Source: a virus. Taken from it: a stretch of 36,178 nt of DNA. The translations under genes and the position numbers were made by a program. The notes beneath the pieces were generated by a model. It searched no databases and was not told the origin of the DNA. It saw only the letters and a program-made list of their open reading frames with translations. The stretch lies in IMG/VR virus record IMGVR_UViG_3300042691_001351, positions 1 through 36,178 of that record; one strand, given 5' to 3'. This document shows, piece by piece, positions 5,345 to 14,423 of the stretch (its first letter is position 1; every line of letters starts with the position of its first letter).

Positions 5345-7119
5345 TAATCAATCTCTAAATCATTTGCGTAGCTGGTAAAGCCGTTTTCTTTAATAACCTT
5401 AAGCACGTTATTAACACGACCTATTAGTTCATCTTTGTGACTGATTAGATAAATGTTCTTTTTGCGTTCACGTGCCATCTTCTTTAGAACACCTAATGCG
5501 TTTTCTACACCGTTTGCGTCTAATCCGTTGTCAATAAGTTCGTCAACAAACAATAAGTTAATGCTTTGATACAGACTTTCCCACACATCACGGAATGCCC
5601 AGCTTAATCCTAAGATTAAACGATTACGTTCACCACGAGACAAGTTGTCAAAGTCTAGATCCTGTCCTAATTGTGTGATCTCAACGTTTAAGTCGTTCAA
5701 GAAACTTACTTGATGCGGCAACCCCATCTTATCAAGATAGTAGGTTAATCTATTGTTCAAGTAAGCAAGGTTTTGATCTATAATCTTCTTACGAATAAAC
5801 GAATCCTTATTTGTCAGTAACTTTAACAAGAACTCCTGATGATCCTTCATTGTATTCAACAGATTAACATTATCCCAAGATATTTCTTGAATAGCTGTGT
5901 GTCTAAGATCGTCAATTTGTTCTTGATAAGGATCTGTTTCTTGTTGTCTTGTGGCTAATGCAGTTTCTAAACTAGCAAGATTGTTTTGATGCTTCAGTGC
6001 TTCTTCAATAGTGTCATAATAAGTCTGCGGTCTACCATTGATATCACCAATGGTTTCTAACTCTTGCATGACACTGGCATAGCTGTCGCTAACACCCTGC
6101 AGATAAATCATAGCATCTGCTAGATTCTTCTCAGCTGTTGCAGACATTTCTTCGTGCTTATGTGTATGCAAACCTTGTTCACAAGCAGGACAGGTCTTGT
6201 TTTTTAACTGTTCTAGTTCTTTTGTGTATTTGGTTACTGATTTGTCTGCTTGTATTACAGCAGTTTCAAGTGTTGACTTTTCTTTATTAAGACTTTTAAT
6301 CTTGGCAGCATGTTCTTCATACTGTTTTAACTTGGCATGTTGCGTTAACTCTCGTTCAATGTCTACACTTTGAAGTTCTGTAATTGATTCTGCAATCTTT
6401 ACACAGTCTGTCTTTTGTTGTGCATACCAAGCTGACTGCCTAGTTTCTAATCCAGTAATGCTAATTTGAATCTTGTCGTTAGATTTCTTAGCAGCCTCAA
6501 TATCTGCAGATTCTTGAAAGATATTTTCTTTTGTCAGTCTAATCTGTTCTTTAAGCGTATCTGCTTTCTCTGATAACAGAGTAATACCCAGTAACTGTTC
6601 AATAATTTCACGTTGCTCATTGGCTTTTAAACTGAGAAACGGTTCTGTATAGGTGTTAAGAGCTACAATATGTTTAAACATATCGTGGCTCATGCCTAAC
6701 AATTCGTCAATATCCTTCTGCGTCTCACGCATGTCTCCTTGACTATCGTCAGTTGTCTCTGCGCTCTGCTCTTGATTATTAACATAGAACTTCATGATTG
6801 TAGGTTTGCGCCCACGTTCAATCTTATAATTGTTACCGTCCTTATCAAAGGTTAAGGTAACCAGCATGTTCCTGTTGTTTATCTTATTAATTAAGTTATC
6901 TTTCTTAATATTAGTAAGAGCAGTGCCGTATAGAGCAAAACTTAGCGCATTAACAATGGTAGTTTTACCTGTACCATTGCGGCTACCACTGTCATCACCA
7001 CCTTGATCTAAGTTTTCACCTAGTACCAGTGTTAGTTGTTCTCTGCAAAAGTTCACAGCCTGGGTCTGATTACCCACGCTCATAAAGTTCTTAACTGTTA
7101 AATCTTTAATTTTAATCAT
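5344..7119 (-). CDS. 46: gp46 recombination endonuclease subunit, Rad50/SbcC-like ATPase
   Basis: This is the ATP-binding half of the gp46/gp47 nuclease, which resects DNA ends for recombination-dependent replication. The 591-aa sequence (T4 gp46 is 560 aa) shows Walker A in GSRNGTGKTT (residues 45-54), a long heptad-like coiled coil with a zinc hook C310-P-A-C313, a second coil, the ABC signature LSRGERN (about 492), Walker B NLLFVDEL with catalytic Glu (about 517) and an H-loop LISHKDE (about 557). All key residues are intact. Its start overlaps the end of gene 47 by 4 bp (ATGA) and its stop overlaps the next start by one base. It belongs to the leftward early operon 55-47-46. Confidence 0.97.
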   Translation of the reverse strand: MIKIKDLTVKNFMSVGNQTQAVNFCREQLTLVLGENLDQGGDDSGSRNGTGKTTIVNALSFALYGTALTNIKKDNLINKINNRNMLVTLTFDKDGNNYKIERGRKPTIMKFYVNNQEQSAETTDDSQGDMRETQKDIDELLGMSHDMFKHIVALNTYTEPFLSLKANEQREIIEQLLGITLLSEKADTLKEQIRLTKENIFQESADIEAAKKSNDKIQISITGLETRQSAWYAQQKTDCVKIAESITELQSVDIERELTQHAKLKQYEEHAAKIKSLNKEKSTLETAVIQADKSVTKYTKELEQLKNKTCPACEQGLHTHKHEEMSATAEKNLADAMIYLQGVSDSYASVMQELETIGDINGRPQTYYDTIEEALKHQNNLASLETALATRQQETDPYQEQIDDLRHTAIQEISWDNVNLLNTMKDHQEFLLKLLTNKDSFIRKKIIDQNLAYLNNRLTYYLDKMGLPHQVSFLNDLNVEITQLGQDLDFDNLSRGERNRLILGLSWAFRDVWESLYQSINLLFVDELIDNGLDANGVENALGVLKKMARERKKNIYLISHKDELIGRVNNVLKVIKENGFTSYANDLEID

Positions 7120-8129
7120 AGGCTATTATAAATCTCCAACAGGATCTTTTTATCAAAAGTATCGCTTTCAATATTAACGAGCTGATTGGAGACAATCTGA
7201 TCTACACTTTCAAATGCCTGTATGTCAATATCTGTGTTGATCTCAATATCTTTCTTTTCTGGAATTAATGTAAGTTCACGGATATCATAATCCGTCATAA
7301 ACTTCTCTTTGATAAAACTAGCTTCTTCATAGCTAATATCAATATCTAAACTAACACGCAGATGTTGATTAGGTTTAATAATTGTATCTGCGTTGTCAAT
7401 TAATTCGCTTAGTTTAACCGTACGGAATGTAGGTTGCATAGGCCAGGTGTGATATTCTGGTTCTCCACCCCATTCTAAAATCATCATTCCTCGATCATCG
7501 TCCCAGTTATCTGCGTAATTATGAGGGAATGCATTGCCAATATAGATCATATTGCGCTGTTGCTGACGTTTATGGAAGTGTCCACTAAAGCCAAGTTCAT
7601 AACCTTTAAAGCTGTCAAGGTTAATTTCGCCATGATCTGGCATCTGTATCATTGCGTTCATAAAGAAGCTAGGTAGTTCAAAGTGACCAAAGATATATTT
7701 GCCGCCTTGCTTGCCCACAGTCTTCCATTCGTCGCCTACAAGCCACGGACAAAGAGTTACGTCGCCAACAGTCATAGGTTTATGCACTACGGTGATGCCT
7801 GGAATATACTTGCCAAACTCTACTGAGTGGATGTCACGCTTGTCTTTGTAGTAAAGATCATGATTACCTGGAAAAAAGAAAAATTGATCAAACGCCGCAC
7901 CAAGTTTTTCTAAAGCCCTAAGGCTATAGTCCATGGTAGTAATGTTAAGACTGTTACGGTTATGGTGCCAATCGCCCATAAAAATACCTGTGTCACATCC
8001 TTGCTCTTTAGCTTTGGTAATATACCAGTCAACAAAGTCTTCGCAGTCTTGATTGTGTACTTGGCTGTTAGACTTTAATCCAAAGTGAATGTCCGTGAAA
8101 CAGGCTACTCGTTTAAAAAGGTTACTCAA
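7116..8129 (-). CDS. 47: gp47 recombination endonuclease subunit, Mre11/SbcD-like nuclease
   Basis: This is the nuclease half of the gp46/gp47 complex. The 337-aa product (T4 gp47 is 339 aa) has the calcineurin-like phosphoesterase motifs in order: DIHFG (13-17), GDWHHNR (52-58), GNHD (88-91), FGHFE (147-151) and SGHFHK (182-187). The metal ligands D13, H15, D53, N89, H90, H149, H184 and H186 are all present. The start is TTG at 8129: an in-frame TAG lies five codons upstream of it, no ATG fits, and GGAG lies 8 nt before it. A weak start codon may hold gp47 below gp46. It follows gene 55 after 45 bp and overlaps gene 46. Confidence 0.97.
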   Translation of the reverse strand: MSNLFKRVACFTDIHFGLKSNSQVHNQDCEDFVDWYITKAKEQGCDTGIFMGDWHHNRNSLNITTMDYSLRALEKLGAAFDQFFFFPGNHDLYYKDKRDIHSVEFGKYIPGITVVHKPMTVGDVTLCPWLVGDEWKTVGKQGGKYIFGHFELPSFFMNAMIQMPDHGEINLDSFKGYELGFSGHFHKRQQQRNMIYIGNAFPHNYADNWDDDRGMMILEWGGEPEYHTWPMQPTFRTVKLSELIDNADTIIKPNQHLRVSLDIDISYEEASFIKEKFMTDYDIRELTLIPEKKDIEINTDIDIQAFESVDQIVSNQLVNIESDTFDKKILLEIYNSL

Positions 8130-8174
8130 TATAGTATCTCCATTAGACTATTATAGTTGTTTTACGCCTACAGG

Positions 8175-8996
8175 TCAATCAGTAGTTTCGTCGAATCGTT
8201 TGACAGCGGCAGCATGTTCGCCTTGTCCAGTTCTCGAGTAACTTGGGTTCATACCGTTGATCTCTAATAGGTCATCACGGATGTTTTGATTACGCTTTTC
8301 TAAGTTGATAATACGAACAAAGCTGTTAGTAACTGCGGCTGTAAAGTAGGCAAACGGGTTATCTGATTTTGATTCATCAAACTGTAGACCAATCTGAGTT
8401 AACTGTAGAATAGCCTGTCCACGCATTTCATCGTTGTAGGTATAGCCACGGACGTTACCACGGGTAGCATAGCGTTCACATAGTTTAATATACATGCGAG
8501 CCAATGTATTAGTAATCTGTCCGTGGTCTTTATTAAACTTGCCAGTTTCTAAATCACCCTTCCAATGGCTTTTTCCAACACATACTAAGATGTCGTTTTC
8601 GTCAAACTTCCAATGTTGGAACGGCGGAAAGTTTACTTTGTCTCTATGGTCAGCAAGTGTTTTAGGATTCTTTTTACGAGTATTGTTAAGCGGAATATGA
8701 TCAAATGTCATAATACGGAATACAACATCCGTTTTTGCAATTTTCTTATAGTCGACTTCTGTGTCTGCTTGTTTAACTTTTTCACCAAGCGCCTTGCGCC
8801 TTTGGTATTCTTCGTTACCTTGACGTTTGGCCTGCGCTCGTTTAGCTTCTGCTATAGTGCGAATATTGACTTTATCAATGTTGGGCAAGATAAGATCGTA
8901 TCTATGATATTCTGGCAGTAAGAAACTAGAAAATGTGTTCTTACTTTTATGTATTTCTTCTAATAGATCTTTGTTATTGAGATAATTAACTTTCAT
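8175..8996 (-). CDS. 55: gp55-like late-transcription sigma factor with a large insertion
   Basis: It redirects host RNA polymerase to late promoters. The N-terminus VNYLNNKDLLEEI matches the T4 gp55 start (YNYVNNKELLQAI). Residues about 158-240 match the gp55 sigma-2-like core, including GYT, QFDESKSDNPFAYFT and the basic helix after it. Total length is 273 aa against 185 in T4. The excess is a lysine-rich segment of roughly 130 residues (about 22-155) between the two conserved parts. The C-terminus ends KRFDETTD and lacks the hydrophobic LDFLYE-type motif by which T4 gp55 binds the sliding clamp. ATG 8996 has AGGA 5 nt upstream and a perfect sigma70 promoter before it. It is the first gene of the early operon. 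The identity is firm; how it couples to replication is uncertain. Confidence 0.9.
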   Translation of the reverse strand: MKVNYLNNKDLLEEIHKSKNTFSSFLLPEYHRYDLILPNIDKVNIRTIAEAKRAQAKRQGNEEYQRRKALGEKVKQADTEVDYKKIAKTDVVFRIMTFDHIPLNNTRKKNPKTLADHRDKVNFPPFQHWKFDENDILVCVGKSHWKGDLETGKFNKDHGQITNTLARMYIKLCERYATRGNVRGYTYNDEMRGQAILQLTQIGLQFDESKSDNPFAYFTAAVTNSFVRIINLEKRNQNIRDDLLEINGMNPSYSRTGQGEHAAAVKRFDETTD

Positions 8997-9015
8997 GTTA
9001 GTCCTGTGTTAAGCT

Positions 9016-9044
9016 ATTATAAACTATGTACTTAATTTTGTCAA
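9016..9044 (-). promoter_or_regulatory. Consensus sigma70 promoter for the 55-47-46 operon
   Basis: Read leftward, TTGACA (9044-9039) and TATAAT (9021-9016) are both perfect and are separated by 17 bp. Transcription would start near 9009, leaving a short leader with AGGA before ATG 8996. This is a host-polymerase, early-type promoter. Confidence 0.9.
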
Positions 9045-9051
9045 CTAAATA
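9044..9051 (+). promoter_or_regulatory. Late promoter ACTAAATA for the baseplate operon
   Basis: ACTAAATA is followed, after the predicted start near 9057, by a 15-nt leader containing AAAGGAG, 7 nt before ATG 9072. The same CTAAATA core occurs before gene 6 and before the third fibre gene. It abuts the divergent sigma70 promoter. Confidence 0.7.
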
Positions 9052-9071
9052 CACTATCAAAGGAGTCCAAA

Positions 9072-9890
9072 ATGGGATTTGATTTAGGTAGCGGTTTACG
9101 CACAATCACTGGCGCTGCAGCTTCTATTGGCTCTGGTGCTGTGCAAGCAATGGGCACACTAAACACCATTACAGGAACTGCAAGTAGGATTTCAGATGCA
9201 ATCAATAATGTATCTAGTTCAGTGGACGCAGTATCAAACCTTAGAAGTTTTAACTTACCTGCCGGAGGAGATCCCATAAGTCAATTTGCCTCTGGCGCAG
9301 CACTATTTACTAATGCCGTCGGCACAGTAGGCAATCTTGCGGGCGCAATTGGTGGCCTAGCCAGTGCGTTAGGCGGAAATGGAGGCGGAGAATGGCGAGC
9401 AAGACTAACAGGTAGAATTGGCAATTTGGTATTTCCATATACACCTACTATTGGTATCAGCGGTGGAGCCAGTTATGATGAGCAACCAATAACACACAGC
9501 AACTATGCGTTTTATGCGTGGCAAAACAGCAAAGCAGAACAAATTTCAATCAATGCGCCTTTCTATGTAACAGATTCTGTAGAAGGACAAGCATGGATTA
9601 AGGCAGTAACCTTCTTAAGAGCCAGCGTTAAGATGTTTCCAGATGGCAACCCGCCGATTATTTTAAAATTTAATGCCTACGGAGATCACGTATTCAAAGA
9701 TATTCCAGTTATTGTAAAAAGTTATAGCGTTGATTTACCTAACGGAGTTGATTATATTGCCTCAGGTGCAAGCCACGTACCTATTAAAAGTTCATTTAAC
9801 GTGACACTACAGCCAATTTACAGCAGAGAAAAAGTTAAAAACTTTAATTTATATTCGTTCGTCAATGGCGGCTCAGCAGGATTTGTATAA
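9072..9890 (+). CDS. gp48/gp54-like baseplate-to-tail-tube protein
   Basis: The N-terminal 110 residues are Gly/Ala/Ser-rich and helical. The C-terminal part (about 112-265) is beta-rich, beginning RLTGRIGNLVFPYTPTIG and carrying strands spaced as in tail-tube-fold proteins. T4 gp48 and gp54 have this tube fold and cap the hub so that the tube and tape measure can attach. Position supports that role, since it precedes gp53 and gp5 in the baseplate operon. Length is 272 aa against 364 (gp48) and 320 (gp54) in T4, and I cannot decide between them. The ATG is fixed by AAAGGAG 7 nt upstream and the late promoter at 9044. Its stop overlaps the gp53 start (TAATG). Confidence 0.65.
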   Translation: MGFDLGSGLRTITGAAASIGSGAVQAMGTLNTITGTASRISDAINNVSSSVDAVSNLRSFNLPAGGDPISQFASGAALFTNAVGTVGNLAGAIGGLASALGGNGGGEWRARLTGRIGNLVFPYTPTIGISGGASYDEQPITHSNYAFYAWQNSKAEQISINAPFYVTDSVEGQAWIKAVTFLRASVKMFPDGNPPIILKFNAYGDHVFKDIPVIVKSYSVDLPNGVDYIASGASHVPIKSSFNVTLQPIYSREKVKNFNLYSFVNGGSAGFV

Positions 9891-10189
9891 TGGCAACTTA
9901 TTCAGAAAACAGTCCTTGGAAAGACACTCCTATTGTAGAAAACTATCTAAGTTTTTTATCTATTCGTCCAGTGCCAGCAGAGCCTGATGATTTTTTATAC
10001 ACAATCGAATCACAATACACACATCGTCCTGATCTATTAGCTTACGATCTTTACAAAGATGCTAAACTATGGTGGGTGTTTATACAACGCAATCTAGATA
10101 CACTTAATGATCCAATTTATGATTTCATCCCAGGAGTACAGATATACATACCTAAAGGAAGTCGCCTAACTAAATTGCTAGGATTATAA
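9890..10189 (+). CDS. 53: gp53-like baseplate wedge protein, short form
   Basis: The 99-aa protein has the gp53 signature: an N-terminal SPWKDT segment, Y-L-S-F-L near 20-24, then LAYDLYKDAKLWWVF (residues about 50-64), NDPIYDF and a final LysM-like strand GVQIYIPKGSRL. T4 gp53 is 196 aa, so this is about half length and consists mainly of the conserved core. In T4 gp53 joins wedges to the central hub and is needed for wedge association. It is translationally coupled to the preceding gene and lies one base before the next start region. The family call is good for aquatic T4-like phages; the short length is typical of a reduced version and not a sign of damage. Confidence 0.82.
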   Translation: MATYSENSPWKDTPIVENYLSFLSIRPVPAEPDDFLYTIESQYTHRPDLLAYDLYKDAKLWWVFIQRNLDTLNDPIYDFIPGVQIYIPKGSRLTKLLGL

Positions 10190-10190
10190 A

Positions 10191-12368
10191 ATGGGATATT
10201 TTGATAAGGTTTCTAAAGCAGCAACCAATGTAGTTTCAAAAACAAATCAAGTAGTTGGCGGAGTTAATCAAGCAACTACTAGTTTGTCTGCAATTACACA
10301 AAGTGCATCAGCTATAAGAAGTTCTGCATTAAACGGAATTACCAATGTTGGTACTGGAGTAACAGGCGCACTGGCAGGAGTAGCAAGCACCGCCGCAGGT
10401 ATTGCCGCAGGAGTAGCAGGGTTATCTTCAGGCCTTCAAGGAGCTATAAGAGCTGCAGGAACTCTCGCAGGATTATTTGGTGCTGGGGATATTAGCGGAA
10501 ACACTACAGGTACTACTGAAGCAAATCCATTGCACAAATATGCATCTTACACTTACATGTTTGGATTGTATGCGCTCACCGACGGAGAAGTCAACGGAGG
10601 AGTTAGAGGAGGCGGCCTTCCTATTATTCAAATGCCTACAGGAGCTCCTGATCAAGTTGGCGCAACTGTTTTTATAGACCAGGTAAGAATGTCAGGAGTA
10701 GTTGGCCTAGACCAAATGCAAGGTAACTCAAACTCCACTGAAATAAATTTCAAAGTAATTGAGCCATATAGTATGGGACAGTTTTGGGAAACACTACAGG
10801 CTGCCGCATTTCGAGCAGGCCACGAAAACTATACTGATGCTCCTTTCATGTTAAAATTAGAATTTAAAGGACACTTTGGTCCAGACGAACTCCTAAAGAC
10901 TATTCCTAAAACAACCAAGTACTTTCATATTAAACTAAGAGAGCTGAGTATGCGTGTTACTGCCAAGGGCTCAGAATATGAGGTATCTGCATTTCCGTGG
11001 AGTGAACAAGGGCACTCAAATAGCTTTGCAGAAATTAAAACAGATGCAAATATTTCTTGTAATCAAGGCGGCCCCTATACAGTTGCTGACCTTTTACAAA
11101 AAGGCGAAAAAAGTCTAAAAGAAATTATCAATAAAAAACTCAAAGACGACAAAGATAGAAAGAAAGATGTAGAGTACGCTCACGAAATTGATATTGTATT
11201 CCCTGTTGCACCCTACACAGGTAATGACACGGGCAATGCAATTGGAACTGCAGATCTAGGCTTTGGAGTGTTTAACAAAGCAGGTACTCCTATGGCAAAA
11301 GACAATGCAACTTATGATTCCACAACTGGAATTTATAAACGCGGCGAAATTACTATTGATACTAAGAATGCAGATTTTAAATTTGCACAAGGTTCTAAAG
11401 TACAAGATATTATCAATCAAGTTATTCTAGTCAGTGACTATGGAAGAAAAGCTCTAGAAGAAGCTAATCAAACACCAGACGGAAAAATTATTTGGTGGCG
11501 TGTTGAAACACACGTACATAATATTTCTCCTACTGATACTCAAACAGGCGAAAAAGCTAAAAAAGTAATCTTCCGTGTGGTGCCTTATCAAATAGATGCA
11601 GCAATCTTTTTTCCAGCTAATACAAAATCTAACGCTGAATTAGTAGTTCCTAAACGAGAATTTAATTATATCTACACTGGACAAAATCATGATATCTTAG
11701 ATTTTCAAATAGAATATAAGTTAGGATTCTATAGACAGATGTTATCTGGTAGTTATGAAGCTGAAGATAAAGAGCTAGCCAGTGCAGTTAGCAGTGCATA
11801 TCCTTCACCCGCAGGAGCAACTACAGGTGAATCGCAACCTAAAGGCGGTTACGGACAAGAAAAAGTTCGTAGAGATGGCACAGAATCAACTACAGGTAAA
11901 CGTGGTGGTGCAATGGCTCCTGACGACGCTGCTACTAGAGCTGCCCGCCAGTTTATGGATTTAGCCACACAAGGCAAAGACATGCTAAATTTAGATTTAA
12001 AAATTCTAGGCGATCCATATTTTATTGGTGACAGCGGCATGGGTAATTTTACACTTGAATCAGCAGGAAATGGAATAAACAAAGAAGGGTCAATAGATTG
12101 GCAAAAAGGACAAGTAATGGTACGAGTTACATTTAGAACTCCAAACGATATAAACACTGATACTGGTATGTATGATTTTAAAAATTCTAAAGCAGTGAGA
12201 CAATTTTCTGGAATATTTAAAGTGCAAGGTATAAGCAGCGAATTCAACAAAGGTAAGTTCACACAAGTATTAGGATTAGTTAGACAACCTGGACAAGATA
12301 GTGAAACACCGGGCAAGTATCCTAAGAAAGAACCTATGCCGTATGATGCAGCAATAGGCGGAGCATAA
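10191..12368 (+). CDS. Large baseplate hub-like structural protein (725 aa)
   Basis: No exact family name is certain. Residues 1-100 are Ala/Gly/Ser/Thr-rich and helical. A conserved block follows: YASYTYMFGLYALTDGE (about 115-131), NFKVIEPYSMGQFWETLQAA (about 185-204), then APFMLKLEFKGHFG and FHIKLRELSMRV. The pattern (F.VIEPYS.G.F...LQ.AA) recurs in baseplate hub or tube-associated proteins of T4-like phages of aquatic bacteria. A long middle and C-terminal beta-rich half follows, including QIEYKLGFYR near 510. Lying between gp53 and gp5, it could be the functional gp27, or a hub protein joining tube and spike. It shares the helical low-complexity N-terminus with the 272-aa tube-cap-like protein. 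The start ATG is 2 nt after the gp53 stop, with AGGA upstream. Confidence 0.6.
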   Translation: MGYFDKVSKAATNVVSKTNQVVGGVNQATTSLSAITQSASAIRSSALNGITNVGTGVTGALAGVASTAAGIAAGVAGLSSGLQGAIRAAGTLAGLFGAGDISGNTTGTTEANPLHKYASYTYMFGLYALTDGEVNGGVRGGGLPIIQMPTGAPDQVGATVFIDQVRMSGVVGLDQMQGNSNSTEINFKVIEPYSMGQFWETLQAAAFRAGHENYTDAPFMLKLEFKGHFGPDELLKTIPKTTKYFHIKLRELSMRVTAKGSEYEVSAFPWSEQGHSNSFAEIKTDANISCNQGGPYTVADLLQKGEKSLKEIINKKLKDDKDRKKDVEYAHEIDIVFPVAPYTGNDTGNAIGTADLGFGVFNKAGTPMAKDNATYDSTTGIYKRGEITIDTKNADFKFAQGSKVQDIINQVILVSDYGRKALEEANQTPDGKIIWWRVETHVHNISPTDTQTGEKAKKVIFRVVPYQIDAAIFFPANTKSNAELVVPKREFNYIYTGQNHDILDFQIEYKLGFYRQMLSGSYEAEDKELASAVSSAYPSPAGATTGESQPKGGYGQEKVRRDGTESTTGKRGGAMAPDDAATRAARQFMDLATQGKDMLNLDLKILGDPYFIGDSGMGNFTLESAGNGINKEGSIDWQKGQVMVRVTFRTPNDINTDTGMYDFKNSKAVRQFSGIFKVQGISSEFNKGKFTQVLGLVRQPGQDSETPGKYPKKEPMPYDAAIGGA

Positions 12369-12371
12369 CAC

Positions 12372-14423
12372 ATGGCAGAAGAATTTAGATCTGGAGTAAA
12401 CTCCTCAGAATTATCACCTGGTCCTTTTATAGCTAAGATTATTAGCCACCTTGACCCTAGCTATATGGGCAGCTTAGAAGTACAAATACTTCATGAGTCA
12501 GGTAATGACGACTCACGTGAAGGACAGCTTAGAACTGTAAAATACTTAAACCCTTTTTACGGATCAACACATATTGACTATGTCTCAGACGATCCTGACA
12601 CTCACGACAATACACAAAAAGCCTATGGCATGTGGATGGTACCACCGGATGTCGGCACTCTAGTAGTTGTTATTTTTATTGGCGGCGATCCACGTAAGGG
12701 ATTCTGGATGGGGTGTGTTCAAAATGAAGATATGAACTTTAGCTTACCAGGTTATGCTGCTACAGAATATGTTGTTGATGACAGCAGAGAAACAGACACT
12801 GTTAAGACTAGAGTTCCTGTTGGTGAATATAATAAAATTATTCATCCTGAAACTCAAAGTGATACTACAAAAAAATTAAAACCAGAACATCCCAGTGCTC
12901 TTGCTTTAGAAAAACAAGGGTTGCTACAAGATGACATTAGAGGTATAACAACTTCTAGTGCTCGTCGTGAAGTACCTAGCATGGTATTTGGGATTAGCAC
13001 ACCTGGACCTGTAGATAAAGCAGGTAAACAAGGTAAAGTAGGTAAACACGAGCATAAGATTCCTAATGCTTTTGTTAGTCGACTTGGCGGCTCTAGTTTT
13101 GTAATGGATGATGGTGATGATAAGTTCCTGCGTAAAACGCCAGCTAGTGAAGGTCCTCCAGAGTATGCTGCAGTAGAACAGGATGAAACTGACGGCCAGA
13201 AAGACCTATTGCATAACGAATTAATTCGCCTGCGTACTCGCACTGGCCATCAAATTCTAATGCACAACACAGAAGATTTAATCTACATTGGTAATGCCCG
13301 CGGCACTGCTTGGATTGAATTAACCAGCGACGGAAAGATTGAAGTCTATGCCGAAGACAGTATCAGCTTTAGAACCAAACAAGATTTTAATTTCTATGCA
13401 GACCGTGACATTAACATGGAAGCTGGACGTAATTTTAATACTAAAGTTAACGGTGAAATGCACACTAATGTTGTTAAAGATCAAGTATTAATTGTTGATA
13501 GAGATCAGAAAATTCACATCAAACGTCGTCGTGATGAAACTATTGATGAACAACTTAGACAAACAGTTAATGATGATGTTAAGAAGTTTTATGCAAAAAC
13601 TTACACGCATAATGTTGCTCAACGTATGGATTGGCGAGTTGGCTCACTGAGCCTAACAGGCGGTGCCCCTGGGTCTGCTCCGAGTTTTGCACCGTTTGAT
13701 TCATCTCAATCATCGGGCGATGACCCTGTTTCAAATAACCCAGATGACACATCTCCAGTAGAAGATGTTAACGGAGCAACTCCTGACAGGATTGATATTA
13801 AAATATATCAAGACATGCGTATTGAACATATTGGCGTCAATGTTGATCACACTATTCGTGGCTACTTAAAGACTAAGATTACAGGTGCAGTTGATGTTAA
13901 TACAGACTCAACTTGGAAGCATACTTCTTCTGGAAATATAGATATAAAATCCGGAGCGCATATTTTTAATACTTCAGCCGGAAGCAATGAAACTAATGCA
14001 GGCGGAAATATAATTGAGACTGCTCCGCAGATACATATGAATGGCCCAACTGCAGGGTCTGCACCGACTGCACAAATAGCAGTATTACCGGAAGAAGCTA
14101 GAACCACTGCCAAAGCTACTATTCCTCTAAATCTAAAAACTCATGAAGTTGCTGATATGGCAACTCCTGATGCAGAAAGTCCAGTTAGCAAGACTGTAAT
14201 TGTACGTAGAATGCCCACAGCTGAACCGTATCCGTTACATGAAAATTTAGATCCCATGCGATTTAAACCTGACAAATTAGATAGAGATCAAGATGGTCGT
14301 TATTCTGATTCTACTAGTGACATGGCTGAACCTGCTACAGTATGGAAAGAATACACCACTAAAACGGATACATTTGCTAAAGTAGCCCCTCCTGATCAAG
14401 GAGAGGGCGAGGGCGAAGGTTAA
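12372..14423 (+). CDS. 5: gp5-like central spike protein without lysozyme domain
   Basis: The 683-aa protein carries the gp5 N-terminal OB-fold (about residues 16-125: PGPFIAKIISHLDP, PPDVGTLVVVIFIGGDPRKG, GFWMGCV). A conserved RGITTSSARRE...FGISTPG segment (190-212) follows, then an SRLGGSSFVMDDGD strand (236-249), and from about 315 the beta-helix repeats of the spike (DGKIEVYAEDSISF, DFNFYADRDINMEAG). A second repetitive beta region lies at about 480-560. T4 gp5 has a lysozyme domain between these parts; here no lysozyme-like sequence is present. The C-terminus ends in a short Gly-Glu repeat. The protein would form the trimeric membrane-piercing needle. The ATG lies 3 nt after the upstream stop with GGCGGAG nearby. 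The identity is good; the missing enzyme domain is a direct observation. Confidence 0.88.
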   Translation: MAEEFRSGVNSSELSPGPFIAKIISHLDPSYMGSLEVQILHESGNDDSREGQLRTVKYLNPFYGSTHIDYVSDDPDTHDNTQKAYGMWMVPPDVGTLVVVIFIGGDPRKGFWMGCVQNEDMNFSLPGYAATEYVVDDSRETDTVKTRVPVGEYNKIIHPETQSDTTKKLKPEHPSALALEKQGLLQDDIRGITTSSARREVPSMVFGISTPGPVDKAGKQGKVGKHEHKIPNAFVSRLGGSSFVMDDGDDKFLRKTPASEGPPEYAAVEQDETDGQKDLLHNELIRLRTRTGHQILMHNTEDLIYIGNARGTAWIELTSDGKIEVYAEDSISFRTKQDFNFYADRDINMEAGRNFNTKVNGEMHTNVVKDQVLIVDRDQKIHIKRRRDETIDEQLRQTVNDDVKKFYAKTYTHNVAQRMDWRVGSLSLTGGAPGSAPSFAPFDSSQSSGDDPVSNNPDDTSPVEDVNGATPDRIDIKIYQDMRIEHIGVNVDHTIRGYLKTKITGAVDVNTDSTWKHTSSGNIDIKSGAHIFNTSAGSNETNAGGNIIETAPQIHMNGPTAGSAPTAQIAVLPEEARTTAKATIPLNLKTHEVADMATPDAESPVSKTVIVRRMPTAEPYPLHENLDPMRFKPDKLDRDQDGRYSDSTSDMAEPATVWKEYTTKTDTFAKVAPPDQGEGEGEG

